NCBI GenBank assembly: GCA_029778535.1
Contig: JAKOQB010000041.1
Span: 124,001-188,000, forward strand
Direction of reading: 5' to 3'
From: Pseudomonadota bacterium
Lineage (GTDB): Bacteria > Pseudomonadota > Gammaproteobacteria > Burkholderiales > Burkholderiaceae_F
DNA length: 64,000 nt
Made by a program: the position numbers and the translations under genes. How positions within the stretch are numbered: position 1 is the stretch's first letter; every line of letters begins with the position of its first letter. The notes under the pieces are model-generated. The model was not told the DNA's origin, ran no database searches, and saw only the letters and a program-made list of their open reading frames with translations. Shown here piece after piece: positions 1 to 8,700 of the stretch.

Positions 1-307
1 AGTCGTCGGCGCCGACCTCGAGTCCGACCACGCGGTCGACTTCCTCGCCGCGCGCGGACAGCATCACGATCGGCACGTCGGACGTGCGGCGCAGTTCGCG
101 CGCCAGCGACAGCCCGTCCTCGCCCGGCAGCATCAGGTCAAGCACGATCGCGTCGGGCGCGCGCTCGGCGATGCGCGCGCGCATCTCGCCGCCGTCGGCC
201 GCCTCGACGACATCGAAGCCGTTGGCGGCCAGAAAGCTCTTCAGCAGTCCGCGCAGGTCTGGATCGTCGTCGACGACTAGGATTCGCGTTGCCGTGGTTG
301 TCTGCAT
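1..307 (-). CDS. OmpR-family response regulator, N-terminal part (cut by window edge)
   Basis: Only the receiver domain is in the window; the ORF track omits it because it runs off the left edge. Reading from the ATG at 307, the protein starts MQTTTATRILVVDDDPDLR, with the acidic pocket (VDDDPD), the phospho-acceptor Asp in VLDLMLPGEDG, the conserved Ser/Thr in VMLSARGE and the end of the receiver at VGLEVGADD. This pattern is typical of two-component regulators of the OmpR/PhoB class, which would continue into a winged-helix DNA-binding domain beyond base 1. The sensor kinase partner is not visible and the stimulus cannot be inferred. It is transcribed divergently from the small secreted protein gene at 473. 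Confidence 0.9.
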   Translation of the reverse strand, partial: MQTTTATRILVVDDDPDLRGLLKSFLAANGFDVVEAADGGEMRARIAERAPDAIVLDLMLPGEDGLSLARELRRTSDVPIVMLSARGEEVDRVVGLEVGADD

Positions 308-472
308 TTGAGGTCAGTCTAGCGGCCGGTCGCGACCGGTTCTTGCGTTCGTGCAGCTTGCCAATCGGTAACGCCGGCGTCAGCGCGGGGTGGGTGCGCC
401 GCGCACACACTCGCAACCGTGCAAGTCAGACGCTGCACACAACCCTGACGACAAGACTCGATGGAGGTTTTC

Positions 473-826
473 ATGTCAACGCGCAAACTGTTCCTTGCCC
501 TTGCATTTGCCGGCGCCGCCCCGCTGTCCGCGATGGCGGGTGTCGATTTCGTCAACGTCGGCGGCGAATTGGGCTACACGCTGCAGCAGGTGCCGACGAC
601 CGGCCTGACGCGCACCGAGAAGGTCGCGCAGGACCGGGCCCAGGCCGCGGCCGAGGCCGCGCAGTTGTCCGGCTGGCGCCGCGTCAACGGCGAGCCCGGC
701 TGGATCTACGAAGGGCACAAGTACGCACGGGTCAACGGTGAGTTCGCTTGCGTCGACGGCATCGACCACGGTGTGCAGGCGAGCCTTGCGCCGCTCGCGG
801 ATCCGACGCTATACCGCGGGGTGTAG
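473..826 (+). CDS. small secreted protein of unknown function
   Basis: The ORF track starts at 461, but the ATG at 473 has a GGAGG ribosome binding site five bases upstream, so 473 is the better start (117 aa). Residues 1-21 form a signal peptide (MSTRKLFLALAFAGAAP...AMA) for export to the periplasm or beyond. The mature part has a helical Glu/Ala/Arg-rich stretch (RTEKVAQDRAQAAAEAA) followed by a Trp/Tyr-rich segment (GWRRVNGEPGWIYEGHKYA) and ends soon after. I do not recognise a characterised family; it resembles the many small lineage-specific exported proteins of Burkholderiales. It stands alone, divergent from the response regulator, so it could be a target of that regulator, but nothing in the sequence proves this. 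Confidence 0.7.
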   Translation: MSTRKLFLALAFAGAAPLSAMAGVDFVNVGGELGYTLQQVPTTGLTRTEKVAQDRAQAAAEAAQLSGWRRVNGEPGWIYEGHKYARVNGEFACVDGIDHGVQASLAPLADPTLYRGV

Positions 827-906
827 CGACATGCTCGACGCGGGTGGAGGACGCGGAGGCCGGGCGCCGGTACGATTCGCGCTCCGGCCTTGAACGCTGC
901 GCCCAC

Positions 907-1272
907 GTGTCAATCCCGCTCGACCCGCTCGGACTTTTGGCCCCGCGCATCGCGCTCGCGATGCTGGCGGGGTTGCTGCCGTTGCGCGCGCTGGCCGGGC
1001 CGCTCGACCTGCACATCGCGGCGGACAAGTTCGATGAGCATTGCGTGAAGCTCGCCGCGGGCGAGGTGATCAGCTATCGCTTCAAGAGCAGCGCGCCGCT
1101 GGATTTCAACATCCATCACCACCGCGGCAACGAAGTGCTGTATCCGGTCAGGCACGCGCAGGTGCGCAAGCTGGCCGGCACCTTCCGCGCGCCGGCGGGC
1201 GACGACTACTGCCTGATGTGGGAGAACAAGGGCGCGCAGGCGGTCACGGTGCGCGGCATCACCGAGCCGTAA
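907..1272 (+). CDS. small exported protein with HHH and two-Cys motifs, unknown function
   Basis: No ATG gives a convincing N-terminus. A GTG at 907 yields a 121-aa protein whose first 33 residues make a normal signal peptide ending in LRALAG; the in-frame ATG at 961 would leave only a very short leader, so 907 is preferred but uncertain. The mature domain is about 88 residues, predicted beta-rich, with FNIHHHRGNEV in the centre and one Cys on each side (DEHCVKL and DYCLMWEN), which could form a disulfide or, with the histidines, bind a metal. It lies eight bases upstream of the CYTH-CHAD gene and is probably co-transcribed with it. The function is unknown. Confidence 0.6.
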   Translation: MSIPLDPLGLLAPRIALAMLAGLLPLRALAGPLDLHIAADKFDEHCVKLAAGEVISYRFKSSAPLDFNIHHHRGNEVLYPVRHAQVRKLAGTFRAPAGDDYCLMWENKGAQAVTVRGITEP

Positions 1273-1279
1273 GCGCGCG

Positions 1280-2737
1280 ATGAGCGGGCCGCGGGAAACG
1301 GAACTGAAGCTCGCGGTCGATGCGGCGGACGTGGCGCGGCTGCGGCAGCGGCTGCGGCGCTTCGGCCGGCCGAAGGTCGAGCGGCTCGAGACCGTCTACT
1401 ACGACAGCGCCGATTTCGCGTTGGCAAAGCAGGGCATCGCGCTGCGCGTGCGCCGCGCCGGCGGGCGCTGGCTGCAGACACTGAAGACGCTCGGCGCGCC
1501 GACCGCGCTCGCGCGCCGCGGCGAATGGGAGATGCCGGCGCCGCGCGGCCGGCTCGATCTGGCGCGCTTTGCCGGCACGCCGCTGCCGGCGCTGCTGCGC
1601 GCGCAGCCGGCGCTCGCGATCGCGCCGCGCTTTCGCACGCGCTTCACGCGCGCGCTGTGGACCAGTGCCGATCGCGCGATCGAGATCGCGCTCGACCGGG
1701 GCGAGATCGTCGCCGGCGATCGCTCGGCGCCGATCTGCGAGCTGGAACTGGAGCTGAAGGCGGGCGCTGCGGCCGCGCTGTGGCCGCTCGCGCTCGAGCT
1801 CGCCGGCTCGGGCAGATCGGCGCTGGCGCTCGCGCCGTACGGCGACTCGAAGGCCTCGCGCGGCGTCGCGCTCGCGTTGGGCCGATCGGCGCAGCCGGTG
1901 AAGGCGAACGCAAAGGCGTTTGCGGCGGCGCTCGCGAACTGCGACACGGCGGGCGCGGCGCTGCGTTCGGTGATCGGCACCGGCACCTCGATCCTGCTCG
2001 CCAACGCGCACGGCCTGCGTGTCAGCGAAGAACCTGAGTTCATCCATCAGGCGCGCGTCGCGGTACGACGGATGCGCTCCGCGATCCGGCTGTTCGAGCG
2101 CGAGGTCGAGTTCCCGCCGCGGCTGGATCGCGAGCTGCGCTGGCTCGGGCGCACGCTGGGCGCCGCGCGCGACTGGGATGTGTTCGCGCTGCAGACGTTG
2201 CCGTCACTGGCGCCGGCGGCGCAGCCGCTGCACGCCGCGGCCGCGCGACGCCGCGCGCAGGCGCTGCGGCGTGCGCGCGGACAGGTGGTGAGCGCGCGCT
2301 TTGCGCGCCTGACGCTGCAACTGCTGCAATGGTCGGAGTCGCCCGCGCGCGAGACGGTCATGTTGAACGAATTCGCGCCGCGCGCGATGCGCCGCGCGCT
2401 CAAACACCTGGTTCGTTCGGCGCGCGAATTCGAGCGGCTCACGCCGGCGCGCCAGCATCGCGTGCGCGTGCGCGCCAAGCGGCTGCGCTACGCGGTCGAC
2501 GCCCTCGCCGGCACGGCGGCGCGTTCCACGGCCGCGCTCGGCGCAAACCTGGCTTCGGTGCAGGACGCGCTCGGCGAGCTGAACGACATCGTGGTCGCGC
2601 GCCGTCTGCTGTCCGAGCTGCCGGCGCCGCACGCGCGATCGCTTCGCCTCGCGCTCAAGCGGCGGCGGACAGAACTGGCGCGCGCGGCCGCCAAGGCGCT
2701 GGCCGGCCTCGCGCGAATTCGCGATCCCTGGGCCTGA
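1280..2737 (+). CDS. CYTH and CHAD domain protein (probable inorganic triphosphatase)
   Basis: This 485-aa cytoplasmic protein has a CYTH domain in about residues 1-200, recognisable by the N-terminal ETELKL signature and the run of alternating acidic/basic strands (VERLETVYYDS, IALRVRRAGG, CELELELK) that line the triphosphate tunnel. From about residue 230 to the end it has a His/Arg-rich helical CHAD domain (EFIHQARVAVRRMRSAIRLF, RVRAKRLRYAVDAL), a module known to bind polyphosphate. The CYTH-CHAD combination matches E. coli YgiF, an inorganic triphosphatase, so hydrolysis of triphosphate is the likely activity; the precise substrate is inferred. It follows the small exported protein by eight bases. 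Confidence 0.85.
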   Translation: MSGPRETELKLAVDAADVARLRQRLRRFGRPKVERLETVYYDSADFALAKQGIALRVRRAGGRWLQTLKTLGAPTALARRGEWEMPAPRGRLDLARFAGTPLPALLRAQPALAIAPRFRTRFTRALWTSADRAIEIALDRGEIVAGDRSAPICELELELKAGAAAALWPLALELAGSGRSALALAPYGDSKASRGVALALGRSAQPVKANAKAFAAALANCDTAGAALRSVIGTGTSILLANAHGLRVSEEPEFIHQARVAVRRMRSAIRLFEREVEFPPRLDRELRWLGRTLGAARDWDVFALQTLPSLAPAAQPLHAAAARRRAQALRRARGQVVSARFARLTLQLLQWSESPARETVMLNEFAPRAMRRALKHLVRSAREFERLTPARQHRVRVRAKRLRYAVDALAGTAARSTAALGANLASVQDALGELNDIVVARRLLSELPAPHARSLRLALKRRRTELARAAAKALAGLARIRDPWA

Positions 2738-2759
2738 ACCGGCCCGGCTCCGGCGCAAA

Positions 2760-2775
2760 GGTGACCTGGGTCACA
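2760..2775. promoter_or_regulatory. CRP/FNR-family type palindrome upstream of SQR
   Basis: The sequence GGTGACCTGGGTCACA contains GTGA and TCAC half-sites separated by six bases, the geometry of CRP-family operators (TGTGA-N6-TCACA). It lies about 90 bases upstream of the SQR start codon, in the gap after the CYTH-CHAD gene. A better copy of the same motif lies upstream of the efflux genes at 4550. The binding regulator is not encoded in this window, so CRP, FNR-like or another family member remains open. Confidence 0.5.
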
Positions 2776-2790
2776 TACCCCGACCCGTAT
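2775..2790. promoter_or_regulatory. imperfect ATAC-N8-GTAT operator-like site
   Basis: ATACCCCGACCCGTAT keeps the outer ATAC/GTAT arms and the 16-base length of the perfect palindrome ATACCCCCAGGGGTAT at 4592, although the inner right arm reads CCC rather than GGG. It abuts the CRP-type site. Because a CsoR/FrmR-family repressor is encoded downstream at 9249, and that family binds GC-tract palindromes of this kind, it is a plausible second, weaker operator. Recognition is inferred from comparison of two sites only. Confidence 0.4.
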
Positions 2791-2862
2791 CGCTTCTAGG
2801 TTAGCGCCTGGCTGCGGCGCCGACGACCGGCGCCGGCGACAGAGAACAGGGAGACTATTCAT

Positions 2863-4140
2863 ATGGCACACGTCGTCGTGATGGGCGCGGGCCTCGGCGG
2901 CCTGCCGATGGCCTACGAGATGAAGGAACTGCTGCGGTCGGACGACCGCGTCACGGTGGTCGGGCTGGGTGCGAGCTACAGCTTCGTGCCGTCGAATCCG
3001 TGGGTCGCGGTGCACTGGCGCAAGCGCAGCGACATCGAGTTCGCGGTCGCGCCGTACCTCGAGAAGAAGGGCATCGCGTACGACGGCCGCGGTGTGAAGC
3101 GCGTGCACCCGAAGGAGAACCGGGTCGAGCTCGCCGACGGCTCGAGCCTCGCATACGACTACCTGGTGATCGCGACGGGACCCAAGCTCGCGTTCGACGA
3201 GATCGAGGGGCTGGGGCCGAACGGGCACACGCAGTCGATCTGCATGGTCGATCACGCGGAGAAGGGCGCGTCGGCTTGGGACGCATTCGTCAAGGCGCCG
3301 GGGCCGATCGTGGTCGGCGCGGTGCAGGGCGCGTCGTGCTTCGGCCCCGCGTACGAGTTCGCATTCATCATGGAGACCGACCTGCGGCGGCGCAAGATTC
3401 GCGACAAGGTGCCGATGACGTTCGTCACCTCCGAGCCGTACATCGGCCACCTGGGACTGGGCGGCGTCGGCGATTCGAAGTCGATGCTCGAATCGGCGCT
3501 GCGCGAGCGGCACATCAAGTGGATCTGCAACGCCAAGGTCACCAAGGTCGAACCCGGCAAGATGTACGTGACCGAGCACGACGACGAGGGCAAGCCGAAG
3601 AAGGAGCACGTGCTGCCGTTCGCCTACTCGATGATGCTGCCGGCGTTCAAGGGTGTCGATGCGGTGTTCGGCATCGAGGGGCTGACCAATCCGCGCGGCT
3701 TCATCCTGATCGACGAGCACCAGCGCAATCCCACGCACAAGAACATCTACGCCGTCGGCGTCGCCGTGGCGATCCCGCCGGTGGAGGCCACGCCGGTGCC
3801 GACCGGCGCGCCGAAGACCGGTTTCATGATCGAGTCGATGGTGACCGCCACCGCGCACAACATCCGCGAACAGATGGACGGCAAGGAGCCGAGCCACAAG
3901 GCGACGTGGAACGCGGTATGCCTGGCGGACATGGGCGACACCGGCATCGCGTTCGTCGCGCTGCCGCAGATTCCGCCGCGCAACGTCAACTGGTTCAGCG
4001 AGGGCAAGTGGGTGCACCTCGCCAAGATCGCATTCGAGAAGTACTTCATCCGCAAGCTCAAGAAGGGCACGTCGGAGCCCTACTACGAGAAGTTCGTGAT
4101 GAGTGCGCTCGGCATCACCAAACTGAAGGAAAAGGTGTAA
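2863..4140 (+). CDS. sqr: sulfide:quinone oxidoreductase (FAD-dependent)
   Basis: This 425-aa flavoprotein oxidises sulfide and passes electrons to membrane quinone. Residues 5-18 (VVMGAGLGGLPMAY) form the N-terminal FAD-binding Rossmann loop and YLVIATGPKL the second conserved flavin motif. Three cysteines lie at about residues 127 (QSICMV), 159 (GASCFGPAYEF) and 353 (NAVCLADMG); the spacing matches the redox triad of the Acidithiobacillus ferrooxidans enzyme (128/160/356), which separates it from NADH dehydrogenase-2. The C-terminus (WVHLAKIAFEKYFIRKL) is amphipathic and basic, as expected for monotopic membrane attachment. The DUF302 gene follows after three bases. A related flavocytochrome c subunit is a less likely alternative because no cytochrome partner is present. 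Confidence 0.88.
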   Translation: MAHVVVMGAGLGGLPMAYEMKELLRSDDRVTVVGLGASYSFVPSNPWVAVHWRKRSDIEFAVAPYLEKKGIAYDGRGVKRVHPKENRVELADGSSLAYDYLVIATGPKLAFDEIEGLGPNGHTQSICMVDHAEKGASAWDAFVKAPGPIVVGAVQGASCFGPAYEFAFIMETDLRRRKIRDKVPMTFVTSEPYIGHLGLGGVGDSKSMLESALRERHIKWICNAKVTKVEPGKMYVTEHDDEGKPKKEHVLPFAYSMMLPAFKGVDAVFGIEGLTNPRGFILIDEHQRNPTHKNIYAVGVAVAIPPVEATPVPTGAPKTGFMIESMVTATAHNIREQMDGKEPSHKATWNAVCLADMGDTGIAFVALPQIPPRNVNWFSEGKWVHLAKIAFEKYFIRKLKKGTSEPYYEKFVMSALGITKLKEKV

Positions 4141-4143
4141 CGC

Positions 4144-4542
4144 ATGGCAACGCAAGTCAAATACGGCTTCGGCAAGACGGTCGCGCTCGGCTTCGACGCG
4201 GCGATCGAGAAGGTCACGCAGGAACTGGCGAAGGAGGGTTTCGGCATCCTGACCGAGATCGACGTGCAGGCGACGCTGAAGAAGAAGCTCGGCATCGACG
4301 GGCTGCCGTACCGGATCCTCGGCGCGTGCAATCCGCCGTTCGCGCACAAGGCGCTGTCGGCGGAGCCGCAGATCGGGCTGCTCCTTCCGTGCAACGTGGT
4401 GGTGCGGCAGGATGAGGCCGGCCGCGTGCTGGTCGAGTTCATGGACCCGGAGGCGGTGCTGAAGCTGGTCGACCGCGCCGAGGTCGCGCCGATCGCGGCC
4501 GAGGTGAAGGCGCGGCTGCAGCGGGTGATGGCCGCGCTGTAG
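4144..4542 (+). CDS. DUF302 family protein
   Basis: This 132-aa cytoplasmic protein has the DUF302 fold pattern: an N-terminal strand and helix (VALGFDAAIEKVTQELAKEGFGIL), a central LGACNPPFAHKAL motif and a strand IGLLLPCNVVV, followed by a short C-terminal helix. The two cysteines in the conserved motifs are notable in a sulfur context. DUF302 proteins have no settled biochemical role, but they are frequently found beside sulfide or persulfide genes. The gene starts three bases after SQR and is surely co-transcribed, so a role in handling sulfane sulfur or in protecting against it is a reasonable inference, not an observation. Confidence 0.85.
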   Translation: MATQVKYGFGKTVALGFDAAIEKVTQELAKEGFGILTEIDVQATLKKKLGIDGLPYRILGACNPPFAHKALSAEPQIGLLLPCNVVVRQDEAGRVLVEFMDPEAVLKLVDRAEVAPIAAEVKARLQRVMAAL

Positions 4543-4549
4543 CTGCGCG

Positions 4550-4565
4550 TGTGAGGCACGTCACA
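4550..4565. promoter_or_regulatory. perfect CRP-type palindrome upstream of the RND efflux genes
   Basis: TGTGAGGCACGTCACA is a perfect TGTGA-N6-TCACA operator. It starts eight bases after the DUF302 stop codon and about 85 bases before the adaptor start codon, a position compatible with activation of a promoter for the efflux genes. Together with the similar site at 2760 it suggests one CRP/FNR-family regulator acting on both halves of the block. Confidence 0.6.
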
Positions 4566-4591
4566 AAGGGCGCCGCCGGTGCGCCTCGCGC

Positions 4592-4607
4592 ATACCCCCA
4601 GGGGTAT
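4592..4607. promoter_or_regulatory. ATACCCC-CA-GGGGTAT operator, probable CsoR/FrmR-family site
   Basis: This is a perfect palindrome with seven-base arms and a CA centre, 29 bases upstream of the adaptor ATG. GC-tract palindromes flanked by AT are the known operator class of CsoR/FrmR-family repressors, and one such repressor is encoded at 9249 in the same operon, so autoregulation is the simplest reading. A binding test with the purified repressor would settle it. Confidence 0.6.
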
Positions 4608-4636
4608 CATCCGGCCGCAAGGATTCCTCTCACCGG

Positions 4637-5713
4637 ATGCTCACGATGCAACGCAGGACCCTGATCGCCGCCGCCGCTGCCGCAGTGGCGCTCGCCGCGG
4701 GCGCGGCGCTGCATGCGCAGAACAAGGGCGCGCCCGCGCCGGTCGACGCGCCCGCGCCGGCGGCGCGGCCCGCCACCGCCGAGGTGCAGTTGCGCACCGT
4801 GGCCGATGTCTATGCCGCCGACGCGGTGATCGAGGCGGTGCGGCAGGCCACCGTGTCGGCGCAGATCTCCGGCACGGTCACGCAGTTCTTCGTCGATGCC
4901 GGTGACCGCGTCAAGCGCGGCCAGTTGCTGGCGCGCATCGACGCGCGCGAGACCGACGCGCAGGTTGGCAGCGCGCGCGCCAACGTCGCACAGGCGCAGG
5001 CGGCGCTGGCTCAGGCCAGGCTGAACTACGATCGGACCGCGAGCCTGGTCAAGAGCAATTTCGTCAGTCAGGCCGCGCTTGACAAGGCCGACGCGGACCT
5101 GAAGAGCGCGCAGGCCGCGCTCGACGCGGCGCGCGCCGGCACCAGCCAGGCGATGACCGCGCGCAGCTTCGCCGAGGTGCGCTCGCCGATCGACGGCGTG
5201 GTCTCGCGCCGGCTGATGGAGCGGGGCGAGCTGGCCGCACCCGGCAAGCCGGTGGTCGAAGTGTTCGATCCCGCCGCGCTGCGAGCGGTGGGCGCGGTGC
5301 CGCAGTTCGTGATGGCGCGCGCGGCGCGCGCCGACCGCGCCACCGTGCAGTTGCCGACTCTGAATCACACGGTCGCGGCGACCAAGCTCACGCTGCTGCC
5401 GGCGGCCGACCCCAGGCTGCTGTCGACGCAGGTGCGCGCCGATCTGCCACAACAACTGCCGGCCGGCGTGGTGCCCGGCACCGCGGCCAAGATCCTGCTG
5501 CCGATCGGCACCGCCACCCGGCTCGTGATGCCTGCTGCGGCGCTGATTCGTCGCGGCGAACTGGCGCTCGCCAACGTGGTCGGCGCCGACGGCAAGCCGC
5601 AACTGCGGCAGATCCGCGTCGGCGACCCGGTCGAGGGACAGCAGGTCGAAGTGCTCGCGGGCCTGGCGGCCGGCGAGCGGGTGCAACTGAATCCGCTGCT
5701 GGCGAAGCAATGA
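4637..5713 (+). CDS. RND efflux periplasmic adaptor subunit
   Basis: This 358-aa membrane-fusion protein would link the inner-membrane pump encoded next to an outer-membrane channel. An N-terminal signal or anchor (LIAAAAAAVALAAGAALHA) is followed by a biotinyl/lipoyl half-motif (ATVSAQISGTVTQFFVDAGDRVKRGQLLARID), a long alpha-hairpin rich in Ala/Gln (about residues 110-175) and the second lipoyl half (FAEVRSPIDGVVSRRLMERGEL). The beta-barrel and membrane-proximal regions follow. The stop overlaps the pump start by ATGA, so the two are translationally coupled. No outer-membrane factor gene is in the cluster. The preferred start is 4637; an in-frame ATG at 4646 is possible. Confidence 0.88.
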   Translation: MLTMQRRTLIAAAAAAVALAAGAALHAQNKGAPAPVDAPAPAARPATAEVQLRTVADVYAADAVIEAVRQATVSAQISGTVTQFFVDAGDRVKRGQLLARIDARETDAQVGSARANVAQAQAALAQARLNYDRTASLVKSNFVSQAALDKADADLKSAQAALDAARAGTSQAMTARSFAEVRSPIDGVVSRRLMERGELAAPGKPVVEVFDPAALRAVGAVPQFVMARAARADRATVQLPTLNHTVAATKLTLLPAADPRLLSTQVRADLPQQLPAGVVPGTAAKILLPIGTATRLVMPAAALIRRGELALANVVGADGKPQLRQIRVGDPVEGQQVEVLAGLAAGERVQLNPLLAKQ

Positions 5714-8700
5714 GCATCGCCGAGAACACCGCAAAGCTCGGCATATCGGGCCGCATCGCGCGCGCATTTCTCACGTCGCAGCTGACGCCGTTGCTGGCGT
5801 TGCTGGCGCTGCTCGCGGGCCTGTTCGCCGTGCTGGTCACGCCGAAGGAGGAAGAGCCGCAGATCAACGTCACGATGGCCAACGTGCTGATCCCGTTCCC
5901 CGGCGCGTCCAGCGAGGACGTGTACCACCTGGTTACGGTGCCGGCCGAGCAGGTGATCGCGCAGATCACCGGGATCGAGCACGTGTTCTCCGTCACGCGG
6001 CCGGGCCTGGCGATCCTGACCGTGCAGTTCAAGGTCGGCGAGGACCGCATCGCCGCGCTGGTGCGGCTGCACGACACGCTGCGCGCCAATTCCGATTGGC
6101 TGCCGCGGTACCTCGGCGTCGCCGACCCGATCGTCAAGCCCAAGGGCATCGACGACGTGCCGATCGTCACGCTGACGCTGGCGAGCGCGCGCGCGGACGC
6201 GACCGCGGAGAGCCTGCAGCGGATCGCGCACGCGCTGGAAATCGAGTTGAAGCGCGTGGCGGGCACGCGCGAGGTCGCAACCGTCGGCGGCCCCGATGAG
6301 GTCGTGCGAGTCACGCTCGACCCCGAGCGGATGGCCGCACACCGCGTCACCGTGACCGACATCGAGCGCGCGCTGCGCGCGACCAACGCGTCGGCGCCGG
6401 CGGGCGAACTCGTCGGCGGCAACCGCACGGTCGACGTGCGCGCCGGCGAGTTCTTCGGGTCGGCGCGCGACGTGGCGCAGCTTGTGGTCGGCGTCTCCGG
6501 CGACGCGATCGCGCGCCATCCGGTGTACCTGAGCGACGTCGCGCGCGTCGTCGCCGGCGCCGACACGCCGACCCGGTTCGTGTGGCACGGCGAGAAGATC
6601 GACGGCAACTACGTCGAAACGCCCGCGGTGACGATCTGGGTGTCGAAGAAGGCCGGCGAGAACGCGGCCACCGTCGCCGACGCCGTGCTGGCGCGCGTGG
6701 CGGAACTGAAGGGCACCGTGATCCCGAGCGATACGCAGGTCACGGTCACGCGCAACTACGGCGACACCGCGCGCGACAAGGCGAACAAGCTGATCCAGAA
6801 ACTGATCTTCGCCACGCTGTCGGTGGTGGCGCTGGTGTGGGCCACGCTCGGCCGCAGGGAAGCGATCGTGGTCGGCGCCGCGGTCGTGCTGACGCTGGCG
6901 GCCACGCTGTTCGCGTCGTGGGCCTGGGGCTTCACGCTGAACCGCGTGTCGCTGTTCGCGCTGATCTTCTCGATCGGCATTCTGGTCGACGACGCGATCG
7001 TGGTGGTGGAGAACATCCACCGCCGCTCGGCGTTCGATCACGCGCCGCCGACCGAGATGATCCCGCGCGCCGTCGACGAGGTCGGCGGCCCGACCATCCT
7101 CGCCACGCTGACGGTGATCGGCGCGCTGCTGCCGATGGCGTTCGTCACCGGGCTGATGGGCCCGTACATGGCGCCGATCCCGATCAACTCGTCGATGGGC
7201 ATGCTGCTGTCGCTGGCGATCGCGTTCGTCGTCACGCCATGGCTGGCGCTGCGGCTGCTGCACAAGCACCTCGGCGCCCACGCCGCGCCGGCAGCGGCCG
7301 ACAAGCTGTCGCAGAGGCTGGCCGCATTTTTCACCCGCGTGATGACGCCGCTTTTGCGCGGCGAAGCCGGCCGCGGCAATCGCCGCAAGCTGTGGCTCGG
7401 CATCGGCATCGCGATCCTGCTGTCGGTGGCGCTGGTGCCGCTGAAGTGGGTCGTGCTGAAGATGCTGCCGTTTGACAACAAGAGCGAGTTCCAGGTCGTG
7501 GTCGACATGCCGACCGGCACCGCGGTCGAACGCACCGCCGGCGTGCTGCGCGAACTCGCGGCCGAGATCGCCAAGGTACCGGAGGTCACGAACATCCAGG
7601 CCTACGCGGGGCTGGCGGCGCCGATCAACTTCAACGGGCTGGTGCGGCAGTACTACCTGCGTTCCGGCGGCGAGGTCGGAGACCTGCAGGTGAACCTGGT
7701 CGACAAGCACCAGCGCGAGCGCAAGAGCCACGACATCGCGCAGGCCGTGCTGCCCGCGCTGCAGGCGATCGCGAAGAGGGACGGCGCCGACATCAAGGTG
7801 GTCGAGGTGCCGCCCGGGCCGCCGGTGCTCAGTCCCATCGTGGCCGAGATCTACGGCCCCGACTACGACGCGCAGATGAAGCTCGCCAAGCAGGTGCGCA
7901 AGGTCTTCGAGGCCACGCCCGACATCGTCGCGATCGACGACACCACGCTCGACCCGGCGCCGCGCATCGTGCTGCGGGTGGACGCCGCCAAGGCGGCGCT
8001 GTACGGCATCGCCGCCGCCGACGTGGCGCGCACCGCGCAGCTCGCGCTCGCCGGCGAGGACATCACGCCGCTGCACGACGGAGTCAGCAAGCACGCGGTG
8101 CCGGTGCGGGTGGCGCTGGCGCCGGAGAAGATGGGTCGGCTCGACGACGTGCTCAAGCTCAGGCTGCGCGGACAGGACGCGCGCGGCCAGCCGTACGACG
8201 TCGCGCTGGCGGAGCTGGTGCATCCCGTGACGCTGCCGGCCGAGCGCGTGATCTACCGCAAGGACCTGCAGCCCGTCGTGTACGTCGTCGGTGATGTCGC
8301 GGGCGGCAAGGGCAGGACCGATTCGCCGCTGTACGGGATGTTCGAGCTGCGCGACGGCATCAAGAGGCTCGCCACGCCGGGGGCGCTGCCACTGCGGGAG
8401 CACTGGATCGCGCAGCCGTCGGACCGCTTCCGCGAATTCGGCCTGAAGTGGGACGGCGAGTGGCAGATCACCTACGAGACCTTCCGCGACATGGGCATCG
8501 CCTATGGCGTCGGCCTGATACTGATCTACCTGCTGGTGGTGGCGCAGTTCCGCTCGTACCTGACGCCGCTGATCATCATGGCGCCGATCCCGCTGACGAT
8601 CATCGGCGTGCTGCCGGGGCATGCGCTGTTCGGCGCGCAGTTCACCGCGACGTCGATGATCGGCATGATCGCGCTGGCCGGCATCATCGTGCGCAACTCG

